A DNA stretch of 64,000 nucleotides, taken from NCBI GenBank assembly GCA_965263345.1, contig CBDHHC010000016.1, positions 62,001 to 126,000 of the forward strand, given 5' to 3'. The DNA comes from CBDHHC01 sp965263345. Lineage in GTDB: Bacteria; Pseudomonadota; Alphaproteobacteria; Rhizobiales; CBDHHC01. The position numbers and the translations under genes were made by a program. The notes beneath the pieces are model-generated. The model was not told the origin of the DNA and did no database searches. It worked only from the letters and a program-made list of their open reading frames with translations. Positions 35,580 to 44,915 of the stretch are shown here, one piece after another (positions within the stretch are counted from its first letter, which is position 1; every line of letters begins with the position of its first letter).

Positions 35580-36941
35580 ATGGTTTTCACTGTTGCAATA
35601 ATAGGCCGGCCAAATGTCGGCAAATCAACATTATTTAATCGCATTGTAGGCAAACGTTTAGCCTTAGTAGATGACACCCCTGGTCTAACCCGTGACCGAA
35701 AAGAAGCCAATGTGAAAATCGGCAATCTTGATGTCTGCTTCATTGACACAGCTGGATTGGAAGAAGCTGACTCTGACTCCATAGAAGCTCGCATGAGATT
35801 ACAAACTGAAACCGCTATTCAAGAAGCTGATATAATTTTATTTATTATCGATGCCCGCAAAGGAATTACACCAGCAGATGAAGTCTTTGCCGAAATGGTG
35901 CGGGTTGCAGATAAACCTATCTTAGTTTTAGCCAACAAATGTGAAGGACGAGCAGCAGAAGCAGGTTTTTATGAAGCATTTCAACTTGGTTTCGGAGACC
36001 CAATAGCCTTATCAGCTGAACATGGCGAAGGAATTGGCGAATTATATAATGCAATCGAAACGACCTACAACACACTTGAAGACCAAGAGAGTTTAGAACA
36101 AGAACATAATGAAGAAGAAATAAACTCAAAAGACAAGCCCATGCGTCTTGCCATTGTAGGACGTCCAAATGCTGGAAAATCGACACTAGCAAATGCTCTC
36201 ATTGGTGAAGAACGCATGATAACAGGACCAGAAGCTGGTTTGACAAGGGATACGGTCTCAGTTCCAATCACATGGAAAGAAAAGTCCATACGTTTATTTG
36301 ATACGGCTGGACTTAGAAAAAAATCAAAAGTAAAAGCGCGGGCAGAAAAATTATCTGTTCATGATGCTCTGCGTGCGATTCGTTTCGCTGAGGTTGTAAT
36401 ACTCCTGCTAGATGCAACACATCCACTTGAAAAACAGGATTTACACATTGCGGACCTTGTTGCCACAGAAGGACGAGCCTTGCTGATTGGCATAAACAAA
36501 TGGGATTTAGTTCACGATAAGCAATCCTATTTACATCACCTCCACTTAGAAATTGACCGATTACTCCCCCAAATTGATGGCGTATCCGTCGTAACTTTAT
36601 CTGCCGAAAGGGAAAAAGGCCTTGAAAAGTTGATGAATGAAGCCTTCCACACTTATGAATTGTGGAATATGCGTATCCAGACAGGGGCTTTAAATCGTTT
36701 CTTAGATGAGGCTGTATCCCAACACCCTCCCCCGGCAGTATCAGGAAAACGCATAAAATTACGCTATATGACACAACCCAATGCCCGTCCGCCAACTTTT
36801 GTTGCCTTTTGCTCTAGGCCAGAGGACTTGCCCACATCATATTCTAGATACTTAATAAATAGTCTACGAGAAGAATTTAACTTGCCTGGAATACCTATTC
36901 GTTTGCACATGAGAAAAGGAAAAAACCCTTATGTGAAATGA
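35580..36941 (+). CDS. der: Ribosome-assembly GTPase Der (EngA)
   Basis: Der has two consecutive GTPase domains and a KH-like domain and acts in 50S subunit assembly. Both P-loops are present: GRPNVGKSTLFN (about 9-20) and GRPNAGKSTLAN (about 193-204). DTPGLTRDR, DTAGLEE, ANKCEG and the second-domain DTAGLRKKSK and INKWDL follow. The C-terminal region ending MRKGKNPYVK is the KH-like part. The 453-residue length is normal. It lies downstream of bamB with a 140-base gap. Confidence 0.97.
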   Translation: MVFTVAIIGRPNVGKSTLFNRIVGKRLALVDDTPGLTRDRKEANVKIGNLDVCFIDTAGLEEADSDSIEARMRLQTETAIQEADIILFIIDARKGITPADEVFAEMVRVADKPILVLANKCEGRAAEAGFYEAFQLGFGDPIALSAEHGEGIGELYNAIETTYNTLEDQESLEQEHNEEEINSKDKPMRLAIVGRPNAGKSTLANALIGEERMITGPEAGLTRDTVSVPITWKEKSIRLFDTAGLRKKSKVKARAEKLSVHDALRAIRFAEVVILLLDATHPLEKQDLHIADLVATEGRALLIGINKWDLVHDKQSYLHHLHLEIDRLLPQIDGVSVVTLSAEREKGLEKLMNEAFHTYELWNMRIQTGALNRFLDEAVSQHPPPAVSGKRIKLRYMTQPNARPPTFVAFCSRPEDLPTSYSRYLINSLREEFNLPGIPIRLHMRKGKNPYVK

Positions 36942-37092
36942 TTTTAGGTCATTTATACAGTAAAATGTCATGAATATCTCATAATTCTCAACAAACTCTA
37001 GCCAAATGAATTATTATCTGATAGTAGAAGTAAAATCTTATATTTGATAAGATATTTTTGATATTTTCAGCATAATTTTAGTGAACTAGACC

Positions 37093-37100
37093 AAGGAGGA
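37093..37100 (+). promoter_or_regulatory. Near-perfect Shine-Dalgarno of rpsU
   Basis: AAGGAGGA ends 10 bases before a GTG codon at 37111. It is the strongest ribosome site I noticed in the window and decides the GTG start of rpsU, a highly expressed gene. Confidence 0.8.
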
Positions 37101-37110
37101 GAGATAACTC

Positions 37111-37326
37111 GTGGAAGTTTCCGTTCGTGATAATAATGTAGACCAGGCTCTTAGAGTTCTTAAGAAAAAAATGCAAAAAGAAGGCGTTTTTCGTGAGATG
37201 AAACAACGTAGATACTACGAAAAACCTTCTGAAAAAAGAGCACGTGAAAAAGGCGAAGCTGTTCGTCGTGCAAGAAAATTAGCACGCAAACAAGCACAGC
37301 GAGAAGGCCTGCTTCCTAGCAAATAA
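37111..37326 (+). CDS. rpsU: Ribosomal protein S21
   Basis: The 71-residue S21 belongs to the small ribosomal subunit near the 16S 3' end. The sequence EVSVRDNNVDQALRVLKKKM (residues 2-21), then KEGVFREMKQRRYYEKPSEKR, is diagnostic. The basic C-terminal half (ARKLARKQAQREG) fits. The start is a GTG with an excellent Shine-Dalgarno. The gene is monocistronic here, between der and a convergent hydrolase. Confidence 0.97.
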   Translation: MEVSVRDNNVDQALRVLKKKMQKEGVFREMKQRRYYEKPSEKRAREKGEAVRRARKLARKQAQREGLLPSK

Positions 37327-37363
37327 GTCATTGTATTTATTTATATTTGCTTAGGCTCTAATC

Positions 37364-38257
37364 TTATTGCTGATCAAATGATTTTATAAAATTCTCAATC
37401 TCATTTAAAACAGGTGCACGCCAACGGAATGGTTTAGCAAGTGTTAAAACAAGGCCAATGTGGCCTATACCATTAAGTTTAATGAGATTGTTCTCAACAT
37501 TTGCTTTTGATAGTTTGTCAGCCAAAGTTTCAGCATTCCAAAGCTTCACTGTTTGATCGTCTAAACCGTGAAAAAGCAATGTTTTAGGTGAATTGCCCGT
37601 TACAAATGAAACTGGACGGGCATTATCAGCACTTGTAGCAGATTTAAAGATATCTCTCGTAGTGGGCCATGTTGTCGGATCAAACGCATAAGGTCCTGCA
37701 AGCCCCACAAACCCTTTAGGCAAAGCAATCTCACCACTGTATTTTTTGATATAATCACTATTAAATGATAACAAAGCCGCAATATGTGCTCCTGCAGAGT
37801 GCCCTATTAGAATAATAGGTCGCTTCGATTTCCCTTTCACAAAATACTGCCATACCCAAGAATAGGATGAAGCTGCATCCTCAACAAATCTTGGAAATGT
37901 AACATCAGGATAAAGACGATAATCAGGTATAATTGTTGTAATACCTCTTTTTGCAAGAGCAGTTCCAACGAAGTGGTAAATATTTCGCCGCCCGCCACGC
38001 CATCCTCCACCATAGTAAAAAACGACGATCGGCCCTCCCTGATCACCTTGAGCGGGATAATATATGTTGAGCTTATTTCTCGCATGTTCCCCATACTCAA
38101 TATCTTTTTCAATCCTGACATCATACTCTGAAACGGAGAGGATAAGACGTTCTTGAAGATTATGAGAGAATATCAAAACAATACCTAAAAATATGCAAAG
38201 ACCTAAAGTTATAGAAATTGAATAAAGACTAAATTTAAAAAAACGTTTCAATAACAT
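37364..38257 (-). CDS. Alpha/beta hydrolase (esterase/lipase type)
   Basis: The 297-residue protein has an N-terminal membrane or signal segment (about residues 10-32) and then an alpha/beta-hydrolase domain. The oxyanion-hole motif is VVFYYGGGWRGG (about 78-89), which relates it to the HSL/BD-FAE-like esterases. The nucleophile elbow is LIGHSAGAHIAALL, the acid is in FHGLDDQTVKLW and the His in GIGHIGLVL. All three catalytic residues are present. The substrate is unknown. It is convergent with rpsU and divergent from the deacetylase-like gene. Confidence 0.82.
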   Translation of the reverse strand: MLLKRFFKFSLYSISITLGLCIFLGIVLIFSHNLQERLILSVSEYDVRIEKDIEYGEHARNKLNIYYPAQGDQGGPIVVFYYGGGWRGGRRNIYHFVGTALAKRGITTIIPDYRLYPDVTFPRFVEDAASSYSWVWQYFVKGKSKRPIILIGHSAGAHIAALLSFNSDYIKKYSGEIALPKGFVGLAGPYAFDPTTWPTTRDIFKSATSADNARPVSFVTGNSPKTLLFHGLDDQTVKLWNAETLADKLSKANVENNLIKLNGIGHIGLVLTLAKPFRWRAPVLNEIENFIKSFDQQ

Positions 38258-38322
38258 TGTGAATATATCTGCCTTCTTATAAGTTTATGGAATAAATACG
38301 TTATGTGATATAAACTAGATTA

Positions 38323-39222
38323 ATGCATTTCTATTATTCAGACATTTACCAAATCCCTCTACCTAATGGACATCGCTTCCCTGGCCATAAATATCAACTG
38401 TTAAGACAATATTTATTAGAAAAAAATATTCTAAATAAATCCCAACTTCATCCATCCCCCTTTGCAAATATAGAAGATATCAAACGAGCACACTGCCACC
38501 ATTATGTCGAAGCATATACCAATGGCCATTTATCTGAAGTGGATATGAAACCTATTGGCCTTCCCTGGTCCGAACAACTCGTTGATCGCTCACTGGCAAC
38601 AATGGGAGGAGCAATAGAAGCAGCAAAAACCTGTCTTCAGACAGGTTTGTCAGGACAATTAGCGGGAGGAACTCATCATGCCCATTATGATTATGGTTCG
38701 GGCTATTGTATCTTTAATGACCTGGCAATAACAGCTCTGAAAGCTCTTGAAGAAAAATGGGTCCGTAGGATAGCAATCATTGACCTTGATGTTCACCAGG
38801 GCGATGGTAACGCTTCACTCTTATCAAAGAATCCAAATTGCTTTGTGTTTAGCATGCATGCAAAAAATAACTTCCCATTTGAGAAATATGCAGCCAATCT
38901 TGATATTGAATTGCCTGACAATACGACAGATCAAGTATATCTTCAAAGACTATACGGAGCTTTGCCTAAAGTTTTTGCCTTCGAACCAGAACTGGTTTTA
39001 TATCAAGCTGGTGTTGATCCTCTCATACATGATAAGTTGGGGCGTCTTGATTTATCATTTGAGGGTCTCATAGAAAGAGATCATATGATCTTGGAAAGCT
39101 GCTACACAAAAAATATTCCCATAAGCATCGCGATTGGTGGGGGATATTCAGACCCGATAGATCATACCATTAACGCCTATGCAAATACCTATAAAGTAGC
39201 AAAAGAGATTTATCGGTTCTAA
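38323..39222 (+). CDS. Histone-deacetylase-family amidohydrolase
   Basis: The 299-residue zinc enzyme has the family signatures LAGGTHHAHYDYGSGYCIFND (trimmed here: GGTHHAHYDYG, about 117-127), IIDLDVHQGDGNA (about 148-160) with the zinc-binding Asp and His, and YQAGVDPLIHDKLGRLDLS (about 227-245) with the second Asp. Bacterial members deacetylate small molecules such as acetylpolyamines or acetoin-related substrates; the substrate here cannot be read. The start fits FYYSDIYQIPLPNGHRFP, typical of the short bacterial subgroup. It stands upstream of an ALS-like/ALDH pair, but the gap of 218 bases suggests separate transcription. Confidence 0.87.
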   Translation: MHFYYSDIYQIPLPNGHRFPGHKYQLLRQYLLEKNILNKSQLHPSPFANIEDIKRAHCHHYVEAYTNGHLSEVDMKPIGLPWSEQLVDRSLATMGGAIEAAKTCLQTGLSGQLAGGTHHAHYDYGSGYCIFNDLAITALKALEEKWVRRIAIIDLDVHQGDGNASLLSKNPNCFVFSMHAKNNFPFEKYAANLDIELPDNTTDQVYLQRLYGALPKVFAFEPELVLYQAGVDPLIHDKLGRLDLSFEGLIERDHMILESCYTKNIPISIAIGGGYSDPIDHTINAYANTYKVAKEIYRF

Positions 39223-39440
39223 TCGCAATATCCTCTAAATAAAACTCTATCTAACTTCCTTAAAATAAACACATCAAAATACGACTTTATGATCAAAAAA
39301 ACTCAAAGACATATCGTGAAGAACGCATGTCTATTAAAATCACAAGGAAGTGAATAAACCAAAGCAATAAATTAATGTAAAATAATCATATATAACTTTA
39401 ACACACGAGAATGCAGAAACCTTCTAGGGAGAAACTCATA

Positions 39441-41081
39441 ATGAAAGCCTCTGATTTATTCATCTCAGCATTAGAAAACGAAGGTGTTGAATATATTTTT
39501 GCTGTTCCAGGCGAAGAAAACCTTGATCTTCTAGAATCCCTCCGAAAATCAGAGAAAATCAAACTCATACTAACCCGACACGAACAAGGAGCGGCCTTTA
39601 TGGCCTCTGTTTATGGCAGGTTAACAGGACGCGCGGGAGTATGTATGGCAACCCTGGGACCTGGAGCCACAAACTTTGTTACGCCAGCTGCTTATGCACA
39701 CCTCGGAGCATTCCCTCTCATTATGATAACTGGCCAAAAACCAATCAAGAATTCCAAACAAGGCCAATTCCAGATTGTAGATGTCGTTAGGCTTTTCGAA
39801 CCTATTTGTAAAATGTCCCATCAAATTGTTCATGGCAATACAATTCCAGCTAAGGTAAGGGAAGCATTTCGACTTGCTGAAGAAGAAAGACCAGGGGCAG
39901 TTTTGTTAGAACTCCCAGAAGATATTGCTGAAGAAGAAACAAATGCATCTCTATTTGAAGTCCATGACCGACACTATGCAGCTCCACAAGATCACCTCAT
40001 TGAAACTGCCGCCGAACTAATTAAAAAAGCAAGACACCCTCTTGTTTTGGTTGGCGCAGGTGCAAATAGACGGCATGTCCGCAAAGCGCTTTGTGATTTG
40101 GTGCATACAACAGGCCTACCTTTCTTCACTACACAAATGGGTAAAGGTGTCATTGATGAACGGTCTAACTTATGCCTTGGCACCGCAGCTTTATCAGATG
40201 GAGATTATGTACATTGTGCCGTTGATCGCTCAGACCTCATCATCAATATAGGACATGATGTTATTGAAAAACCGCCTTTCTTCATGGAACATGGTGGAAG
40301 AACAGTCATTCATATGAATTACAAAGCAGCACAAGTTGATCAAGTGTACTTCCCTCAAATTGAAATTATTGGAGATCTTGCCCAATCAGTCACCCAGCTT
40401 AAAGATAAACTCAACAAAGTTGACGCTGATTTTTCATACTTTGATCGGGTTCGTAATGAGGTGAACAAACACCTGATTGAAGGATCAGATGATCCACGCT
40501 TCCCAATGATACCCCAACGGATAGTTTCTGATATCCGCAAAGTCATGAGAGATCATGATATTATTTCCCTTGATAACGGAATGTATAAAATCTGGTTTGC
40601 AAGAAACTATAAAGCCTATCACCCCAATACCGTGTTGCTTGATAATGCATTAGCAACAATGGGTGCCGGCCTGCCATCTGCAATGGCAGCAGCAATGTTA
40701 AACCCTGATAAGCGTGTCATGGCAATTTGTGGAGACGGAGGCTTTATGATGAACAGTCAAGAGTTAGAAACTGCTCATCGCATGAATTTAAACCTTGTTG
40801 TAACTATTCTAAATGATGGATCATATGGTATGATCCGGTGGAAACAAGAAGATGCTGGCTTCCAGGACTGGGGATTAGAGTTTAACAACCCGGATTTTAT
40901 ATCATATGCAAACTCATATGGCTTGAAAGCTCATAGACCGACATCAGCAGAAGAGCTTATCCCAACCTATGAAAAAGCTTTTTCCGAAGGTGGTGTTCAC
41001 CTAGTTGATGTTGCAATTGATTATTCTGAAAACAAAAAAGTTCTGATTGATGAACTTCAACAAAAAGTTTGTTATATTTAA
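39441..41081 (+). CDS. Acetolactate-synthase-like ThDP enzyme (large subunit)
   Basis: The 546-residue enzyme has the three ThDP-enzyme domains: the Glu-containing VPGEENLDLLE (about 25-35), HEQGAAFMASVYGR, and the cofactor motif AICGDGGFMMNSQELETA ending in LNDGSYGMI. This fits acetolactate synthase or a close relative. The ATG at 39441 with TAGGGAG upstream is preferred over 39411. No regulatory small subunit (ilvN) follows; instead an aldehyde dehydrogenase begins 14 bases later. The pair may therefore serve a catabolic pathway rather than branched-chain amino acid synthesis (inference). Other ThDP decarboxylases are possible. Confidence 0.85.
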   Translation: MKASDLFISALENEGVEYIFAVPGEENLDLLESLRKSEKIKLILTRHEQGAAFMASVYGRLTGRAGVCMATLGPGATNFVTPAAYAHLGAFPLIMITGQKPIKNSKQGQFQIVDVVRLFEPICKMSHQIVHGNTIPAKVREAFRLAEEERPGAVLLELPEDIAEEETNASLFEVHDRHYAAPQDHLIETAAELIKKARHPLVLVGAGANRRHVRKALCDLVHTTGLPFFTTQMGKGVIDERSNLCLGTAALSDGDYVHCAVDRSDLIINIGHDVIEKPPFFMEHGGRTVIHMNYKAAQVDQVYFPQIEIIGDLAQSVTQLKDKLNKVDADFSYFDRVRNEVNKHLIEGSDDPRFPMIPQRIVSDIRKVMRDHDIISLDNGMYKIWFARNYKAYHPNTVLLDNALATMGAGLPSAMAAAMLNPDKRVMAICGDGGFMMNSQELETAHRMNLNLVVTILNDGSYGMIRWKQEDAGFQDWGLEFNNPDFISYANSYGLKAHRPTSAEELIPTYEKAFSEGGVHLVDVAIDYSENKKVLIDELQQKVCYI

Positions 41082-41095
41082 TAAGGAATACAGCT

Positions 41096-42493
41096 ATGTC
41101 ACAAGAAAAGACTGATAATCTCATAGTCGTAAACCCCTATACACTCTCTCCTATAGGTGAAATTCCTCAAACAAATTGGGAAGAAATTGATGCTTGGCTA
41201 GAACAGGCTCAAACACTATTCAAAAACAGGGCAAGTTGGCGACCAACATGGCAACGTATTGAAATCTTAGAGCGAATAGAAAACCTCATGAAAGAGCAAT
41301 CAGCAGATCTAGCATATCTGATTGCTGATGAAGGAGGAAAACCACTTATTGATGCACGTATAGAAGTTGCAAGAGCAATAGACGGTATAGGTCTCTGTAT
41401 AAAAGAGTTAGGTCATTTACGCGGCACGGAAATACCAATGGACCTGACCAAAGCAGGTTCAAGGCGCATGTCATTTACAACTAGAGAACCAATAGGCCCA
41501 GTCGTAGCAATTTCTGCATTTAACCACCCACTAAATTTAATCGTACACCAGGTCGCACCAGCTATTGCAACTGGCTGCCCTGTAATTGTCAAACCTGCCG
41601 ATGATACTCCTCTGTCCTGCAAAAAATTCGTTGAACTCGCCCATCAAGCAGGCCTTGAAGAAGACTGGTGTAAATTTGTTATGTGTGATATTCCAACTGC
41701 CGAGAAAATGGTTACAGACAGTCGTGTTTCTTTTTTCTCATTCATAGGATCTGCCAAAGTAGGCTGGATGTTAAGATCAAAGCTATCACCAGGCACACGG
41801 TGTGCACTTGAGCATGGCGGTGCGGCCCCGGTAATCGTTGATGAAACTGCCAATATCCCAGCAATGATAAAATCAGTTCTCAAAGGAGGGTTTTATCATT
41901 CAGGACAAGTCTGTGTATCTGTTCAAAGACTATTCGCACCGCGCAATATTTCCGATGAAATTGCTAGACAACTTGCAGAAGGCGCTGCAAAACTAGTCGT
42001 CGGAAATGCAACTGAAGAACAAACCGAATGTGGACCTCTTATACGTCCAAGAGAAGTTGATAGAGTTGAAACTTGGGTCAATGAAGCTGTCTCATCCGGT
42101 GCTCAACTCCTAACAGGAGGGCAACGCCTCGGTAATACGGCCTATGCCCCCACAGTCCTGTTTAATCCAGGGCATGGTGCTAAGGTATCAACTAAAGAAA
42201 TTTTTGGACCAGTTGTTTGCGTTTATTCCTATGATAATGTCAATGAAGCATTACAAATGTCAAACGCCCTTCCCTATTCCTTCCAGTCAGCCGTTTTCAC
42301 AAATCAATTGGACATGGCAATCCATTGTATTCAAGGCCTGGATGCCTCAGCTGTCATGGTCAACGATCATTCTGCATTCCGCGTAGATTGGATGCCCTTT
42401 GCCGGTCGAAAACAATCAGGCTATGGAATCGGCGGAATCGGCTACACAATGCATGATATGACACAAGAAAAAATGGCCGTAATTCAATTCTGA
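41096..42493 (+). CDS. NAD(P)-dependent aldehyde dehydrogenase
   Basis: The 465-residue enzyme has the ALDH core. SAFNHPLNLIVHQVAPAI carries the conserved Asn (about 140), VKPADDTPLS the NAD-site Lys, SFIGSAKVGWML the Rossmann loop, ALEHGGAAPVIV the general-base Glu (about 240), and GFYHSGQVCVSVQRLF the nucleophile Cys (about 275). The order and spacing are complete. The ATG at 41096 lies 14 bases after the ALS-like gene with AAGGA upstream, so the two are co-transcribed. The likely role is oxidation of an aldehyde made by or feeding the ThDP enzyme (inference). Confidence 0.9.
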   Translation: MSQEKTDNLIVVNPYTLSPIGEIPQTNWEEIDAWLEQAQTLFKNRASWRPTWQRIEILERIENLMKEQSADLAYLIADEGGKPLIDARIEVARAIDGIGLCIKELGHLRGTEIPMDLTKAGSRRMSFTTREPIGPVVAISAFNHPLNLIVHQVAPAIATGCPVIVKPADDTPLSCKKFVELAHQAGLEEDWCKFVMCDIPTAEKMVTDSRVSFFSFIGSAKVGWMLRSKLSPGTRCALEHGGAAPVIVDETANIPAMIKSVLKGGFYHSGQVCVSVQRLFAPRNISDEIARQLAEGAAKLVVGNATEEQTECGPLIRPREVDRVETWVNEAVSSGAQLLTGGQRLGNTAYAPTVLFNPGHGAKVSTKEIFGPVVCVYSYDNVNEALQMSNALPYSFQSAVFTNQLDMAIHCIQGLDASAVMVNDHSAFRVDWMPFAGRKQSGYGIGGIGYTMHDMTQEKMAVIQF

Positions 42494-42507
42494 TTAAAAT
42501 TATAAAA

Positions 42508-43293
42508 ATGAAAAATATTACCTTTCTATTTAGTGTTGTTCCAATTTGTCTCTTTGGAACAACACTAAATGCCCAGATATCCCTAACGGATAAACTAACT
42601 ATTTTACAAAAAATCTACCCTGACCACATATTAAAAATTGAAAAGAACAAATTAATCCTATCCAATAAACAGGAACTTGTGATTGATGATGGTAGATCAA
42701 AAAATCATCAAACAAAGCTACAAAACCCTGATATTGAAGATATGCTCTCGCAAAACTACCCCCTCGGAGAATGCCTGAATAAAAATCTGCAGGTAAACTT
42801 CGACCCAGGCCGTATCCGCAATGAAAGGCTCATGAAACACCTTTATGGAAGCAACCCAAAAGAGATTCAAAAAAATCTAACATCTGTTAATTGGTTTGGA
42901 CAAAAATTAAAATTTACGAAGAAACACAACGCTCATAAAGCTCTGATAAAAGTAAGAGATGAACTTGCAAAATATAAAGCTTTAAAAAAGTATTTAACCC
43001 CTTCTGCAGGAACCTTCAATTGGCGAAAAATATCAGGAACAAAAAGATTAAGCGTACACAGTTTTGCTGCCGCTATTGATATCAATATTAAATATGCTCA
43101 CTATTGGCGATGGTCTGGAGACAAACCAGGGAAAGTCAGGTCTTATAAAAACAAGGTACCCGAGAAAATTATCAATATCTTTGAAAACAATGGCTTCATC
43201 TGGGGCGGGAAATGGTATCACTATGATACGATGCATTTTGAGTACCGACCTGAATTAATAGCTATTGGTCTAAAAGCGCAAGAAAAATGTTAG
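42508..43293 (+). CDS. M15-family peptidase (D-Ala-D-Ala carboxypeptidase type)
   Basis: The 261-residue protein has a signal peptide (ends near LNAQ) and a C-terminal VanY/M15-like domain. The zinc ligands fit HSFAAAIDIN (His-x6-Asp, about 189-198) and YHYDTMHFEYRPE (about 240-252) with the final His. Such enzymes trim peptidoglycan stem peptides in the periplasm. It begins 14 bases after the aldehyde dehydrogenase but is unlikely to share its role. Its 3' end overlaps the convergent dehalogenase-like gene by four bases. Confidence 0.8.
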   Translation: MKNITFLFSVVPICLFGTTLNAQISLTDKLTILQKIYPDHILKIEKNKLILSNKQELVIDDGRSKNHQTKLQNPDIEDMLSQNYPLGECLNKNLQVNFDPGRIRNERLMKHLYGSNPKEIQKNLTSVNWFGQKLKFTKKHNAHKALIKVRDELAKYKALKKYLTPSAGTFNWRKISGTKRLSVHSFAAAIDINIKYAHYWRWSGDKPGKVRSYKNKVPEKIINIFENNGFIWGGKWYHYDTMHFEYRPELIAIGLKAQEKC

Positions 43294-44159
43294 CTATTAA
43301 AAAATTCAATAAAGTGTTCTGTAACGAGTTCTGGTATTTCCTCAGCAAGATAATGTCCACCTGGTAAAGCTTCACCATGGACATTCGAAGCGCGTTTTCT
43401 CCAAAGATCCAGACAGTCAAAATGCTCTTCTATCACACCATACTTACCCCAAAGCACAAGCATTGGGCATTCAACTTTTTTATCTCCATCTTCATTATCA
43501 TATTGAATGTCAATACTTGCTGCAGCTCGATAGTCTTCACAAACAGAATGTATCGTGTCCTTATCAAAAGCCTCAATATAGCGATCTAATACATCTTCAG
43601 TAAAAGGACTAAGCCCAGCACTTCCAGAACCAAGTTTTTTACGCACATAGTTTGCAGGATCACCACCTATCATTTCCTCAGGCCATGGATAAGGTTGAAT
43701 AAGAAAAAACCAATGCCAATAAGCTCTCGCAAAACCATCTGTTGTATTCGCGTACATTTCACGTGTTGGGGCAATATCTAATACCACAAGACGTTCTATA
43801 CGGTCAGGCCAATCAAGGGCCATACGATGTGAAACACGCCCCCCACGATCATGACCAGCAACCATAAAACGCGTATAGCCCAGTTGTTCCATGACAAAGA
43901 CCATATCTTGTGCCATCGCCCGTTTTGAATACGCACGATGTGTTAAGTCAGAACTCGGATTTGAGGAATCGCCATATCCTCTCAAGTCAGCTGCAATAAC
44001 AGTAAAATGTTCTGCTAGAAAGGGAGCTATTTTATGCCACATAATATGAGTTTGGGGATATCCATGAAGCAATAATAAAGGAGGCCCAGAACCGCCTATT
44101 ACTCCGTTAATGGTCGCCCCATTTCCATCTAAATTAAATTTCTTAAAACTATTGAACAT
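43290..44159 (-). CDS. Haloacetate (fluoroacetate) dehalogenase-like hydrolase
   Basis: The 289-residue alpha/beta hydrolase has the oxyanion region LLHGYPQTHIMWHKIAP (about 32-48). The nucleophile elbow is VAGHDRGGRVSHRMALDWP (about 105-123), with Asp as nucleophile and Arg side chains at the next and fourth positions. RAYWHWFFLIQPYPWP follows, supplying the His-Trp that in studied fluoroacetate dehalogenases holds the halide. The C-terminal LPGGHYLAEE gives the His. These match haloacetate dehalogenases, which replace a C-F or C-Cl bond by hydroxyl. Epoxide hydrolases share the frame but lack the RxxR-HW set, so the call is fairly firm; activity is untested. Confidence 0.83.
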   Translation of the reverse strand: MFNSFKKFNLDGNGATINGVIGGSGPPLLLLHGYPQTHIMWHKIAPFLAEHFTVIAADLRGYGDSSNPSSDLTHRAYSKRAMAQDMVFVMEQLGYTRFMVAGHDRGGRVSHRMALDWPDRIERLVVLDIAPTREMYANTTDGFARAYWHWFFLIQPYPWPEEMIGGDPANYVRKKLGSGSAGLSPFTEDVLDRYIEAFDKDTIHSVCEDYRAAASIDIQYDNEDGDKKVECPMLVLWGKYGVIEEHFDCLDLWRKRASNVHGEALPGGHYLAEEIPELVTEHFIEFFNS

Positions 44160-44194
44160 ATACAGACACCAAAATAACTTATTTTTTACATAAC

Positions 44195-44656
44195 TTAACC
44201 CTCATGAATATCATCATGAATAATATACTTGAAATAAGCCTCCCCTGGAACTTTAGTTTCATTCATAGCCCAATCACGAACTGAAATACCAGCCTCATGA
44301 ACTGTATTGCCATCACCCGAAACCAGCGGATGCCACCAGGCAAGAGATTTTCCCTCATAGAGCACCCTGTATGCACAAGTCTTGGGTAACCAGAAGATAT
44401 CCTGTATCGTTTCGGGGGTTAGCCGCAAACAATCAGGTACTATTTCATGTCTATTTTTATAGTTTGAGCATTGACAATTATCAACATCAAGTAATCTACA
44501 AGTCAATCTTGTATGATAGACATCCCCACTATCCTCATCTTCAAGCTTTATTAAGCAACACAGACCACAGCCATCACATAGAGATTCCCATTCATCTTGA
44601 GACATCTCAGATAATTGTTTTTTCTTCCAAAAAGGCTCCGTATTTATATTAGACAT
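44195..44656 (-). CDS. YcgN-family cysteine-cluster protein
   Basis: The 153-residue protein belongs to the YcgN/UPF0260 family, whose function is unknown. The cysteine cluster is dense: CDGCGLCCLIKLED (about 29-42), TCRLLDVDNCQCSNY (about 54-68) and VPDCLRLTP (about 75-83), spaced as for an Fe-S or zinc site. LPKTCAYRVLYEGKSLAWWHPL follows in part. I chose the ATG at 44656 (MSNINTEPFW) because the longer start adds a hydrophobic stretch not seen in relatives. The upstream gene on the same strand is a dehalogenase-like hydrolase reading away. Confidence 0.85.
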   Translation of the reverse strand: MSNINTEPFWKKKQLSEMSQDEWESLCDGCGLCCLIKLEDEDSGDVYHTRLTCRLLDVDNCQCSNYKNRHEIVPDCLRLTPETIQDIFWLPKTCAYRVLYEGKSLAWWHPLVSGDGNTVHEAGISVRDWAMNETKVPGEAYFKYIIHDDIHEG

Positions 44657-44915
44657 TGCTTTAGTAATATTCCAATTAAGAATGATACATGAGATATGAG
44701 ATATCAAATTATGAAAAAGGTAACAGGTTTAGTCTATGAAATAAATTCGCATAATGAAATTGATTGCTGAAAAAGCAAATAATATTACAATCAGATCTTA
44801 TTTTTTTTACATTTAAAGAGTAATATCCGTTAAAAAACCGATCTACATCTTTACCCATATTGGGGTAAAAGATATATCTTTAGCAAAATGTTATAAAAAG
44901 CACTTAGGTGATACT

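Noticed and set aside
36313..36795. Minus-strand open frame of 160 codons
   Set aside because: It is antisense to der, which has complete GTPase motifs.
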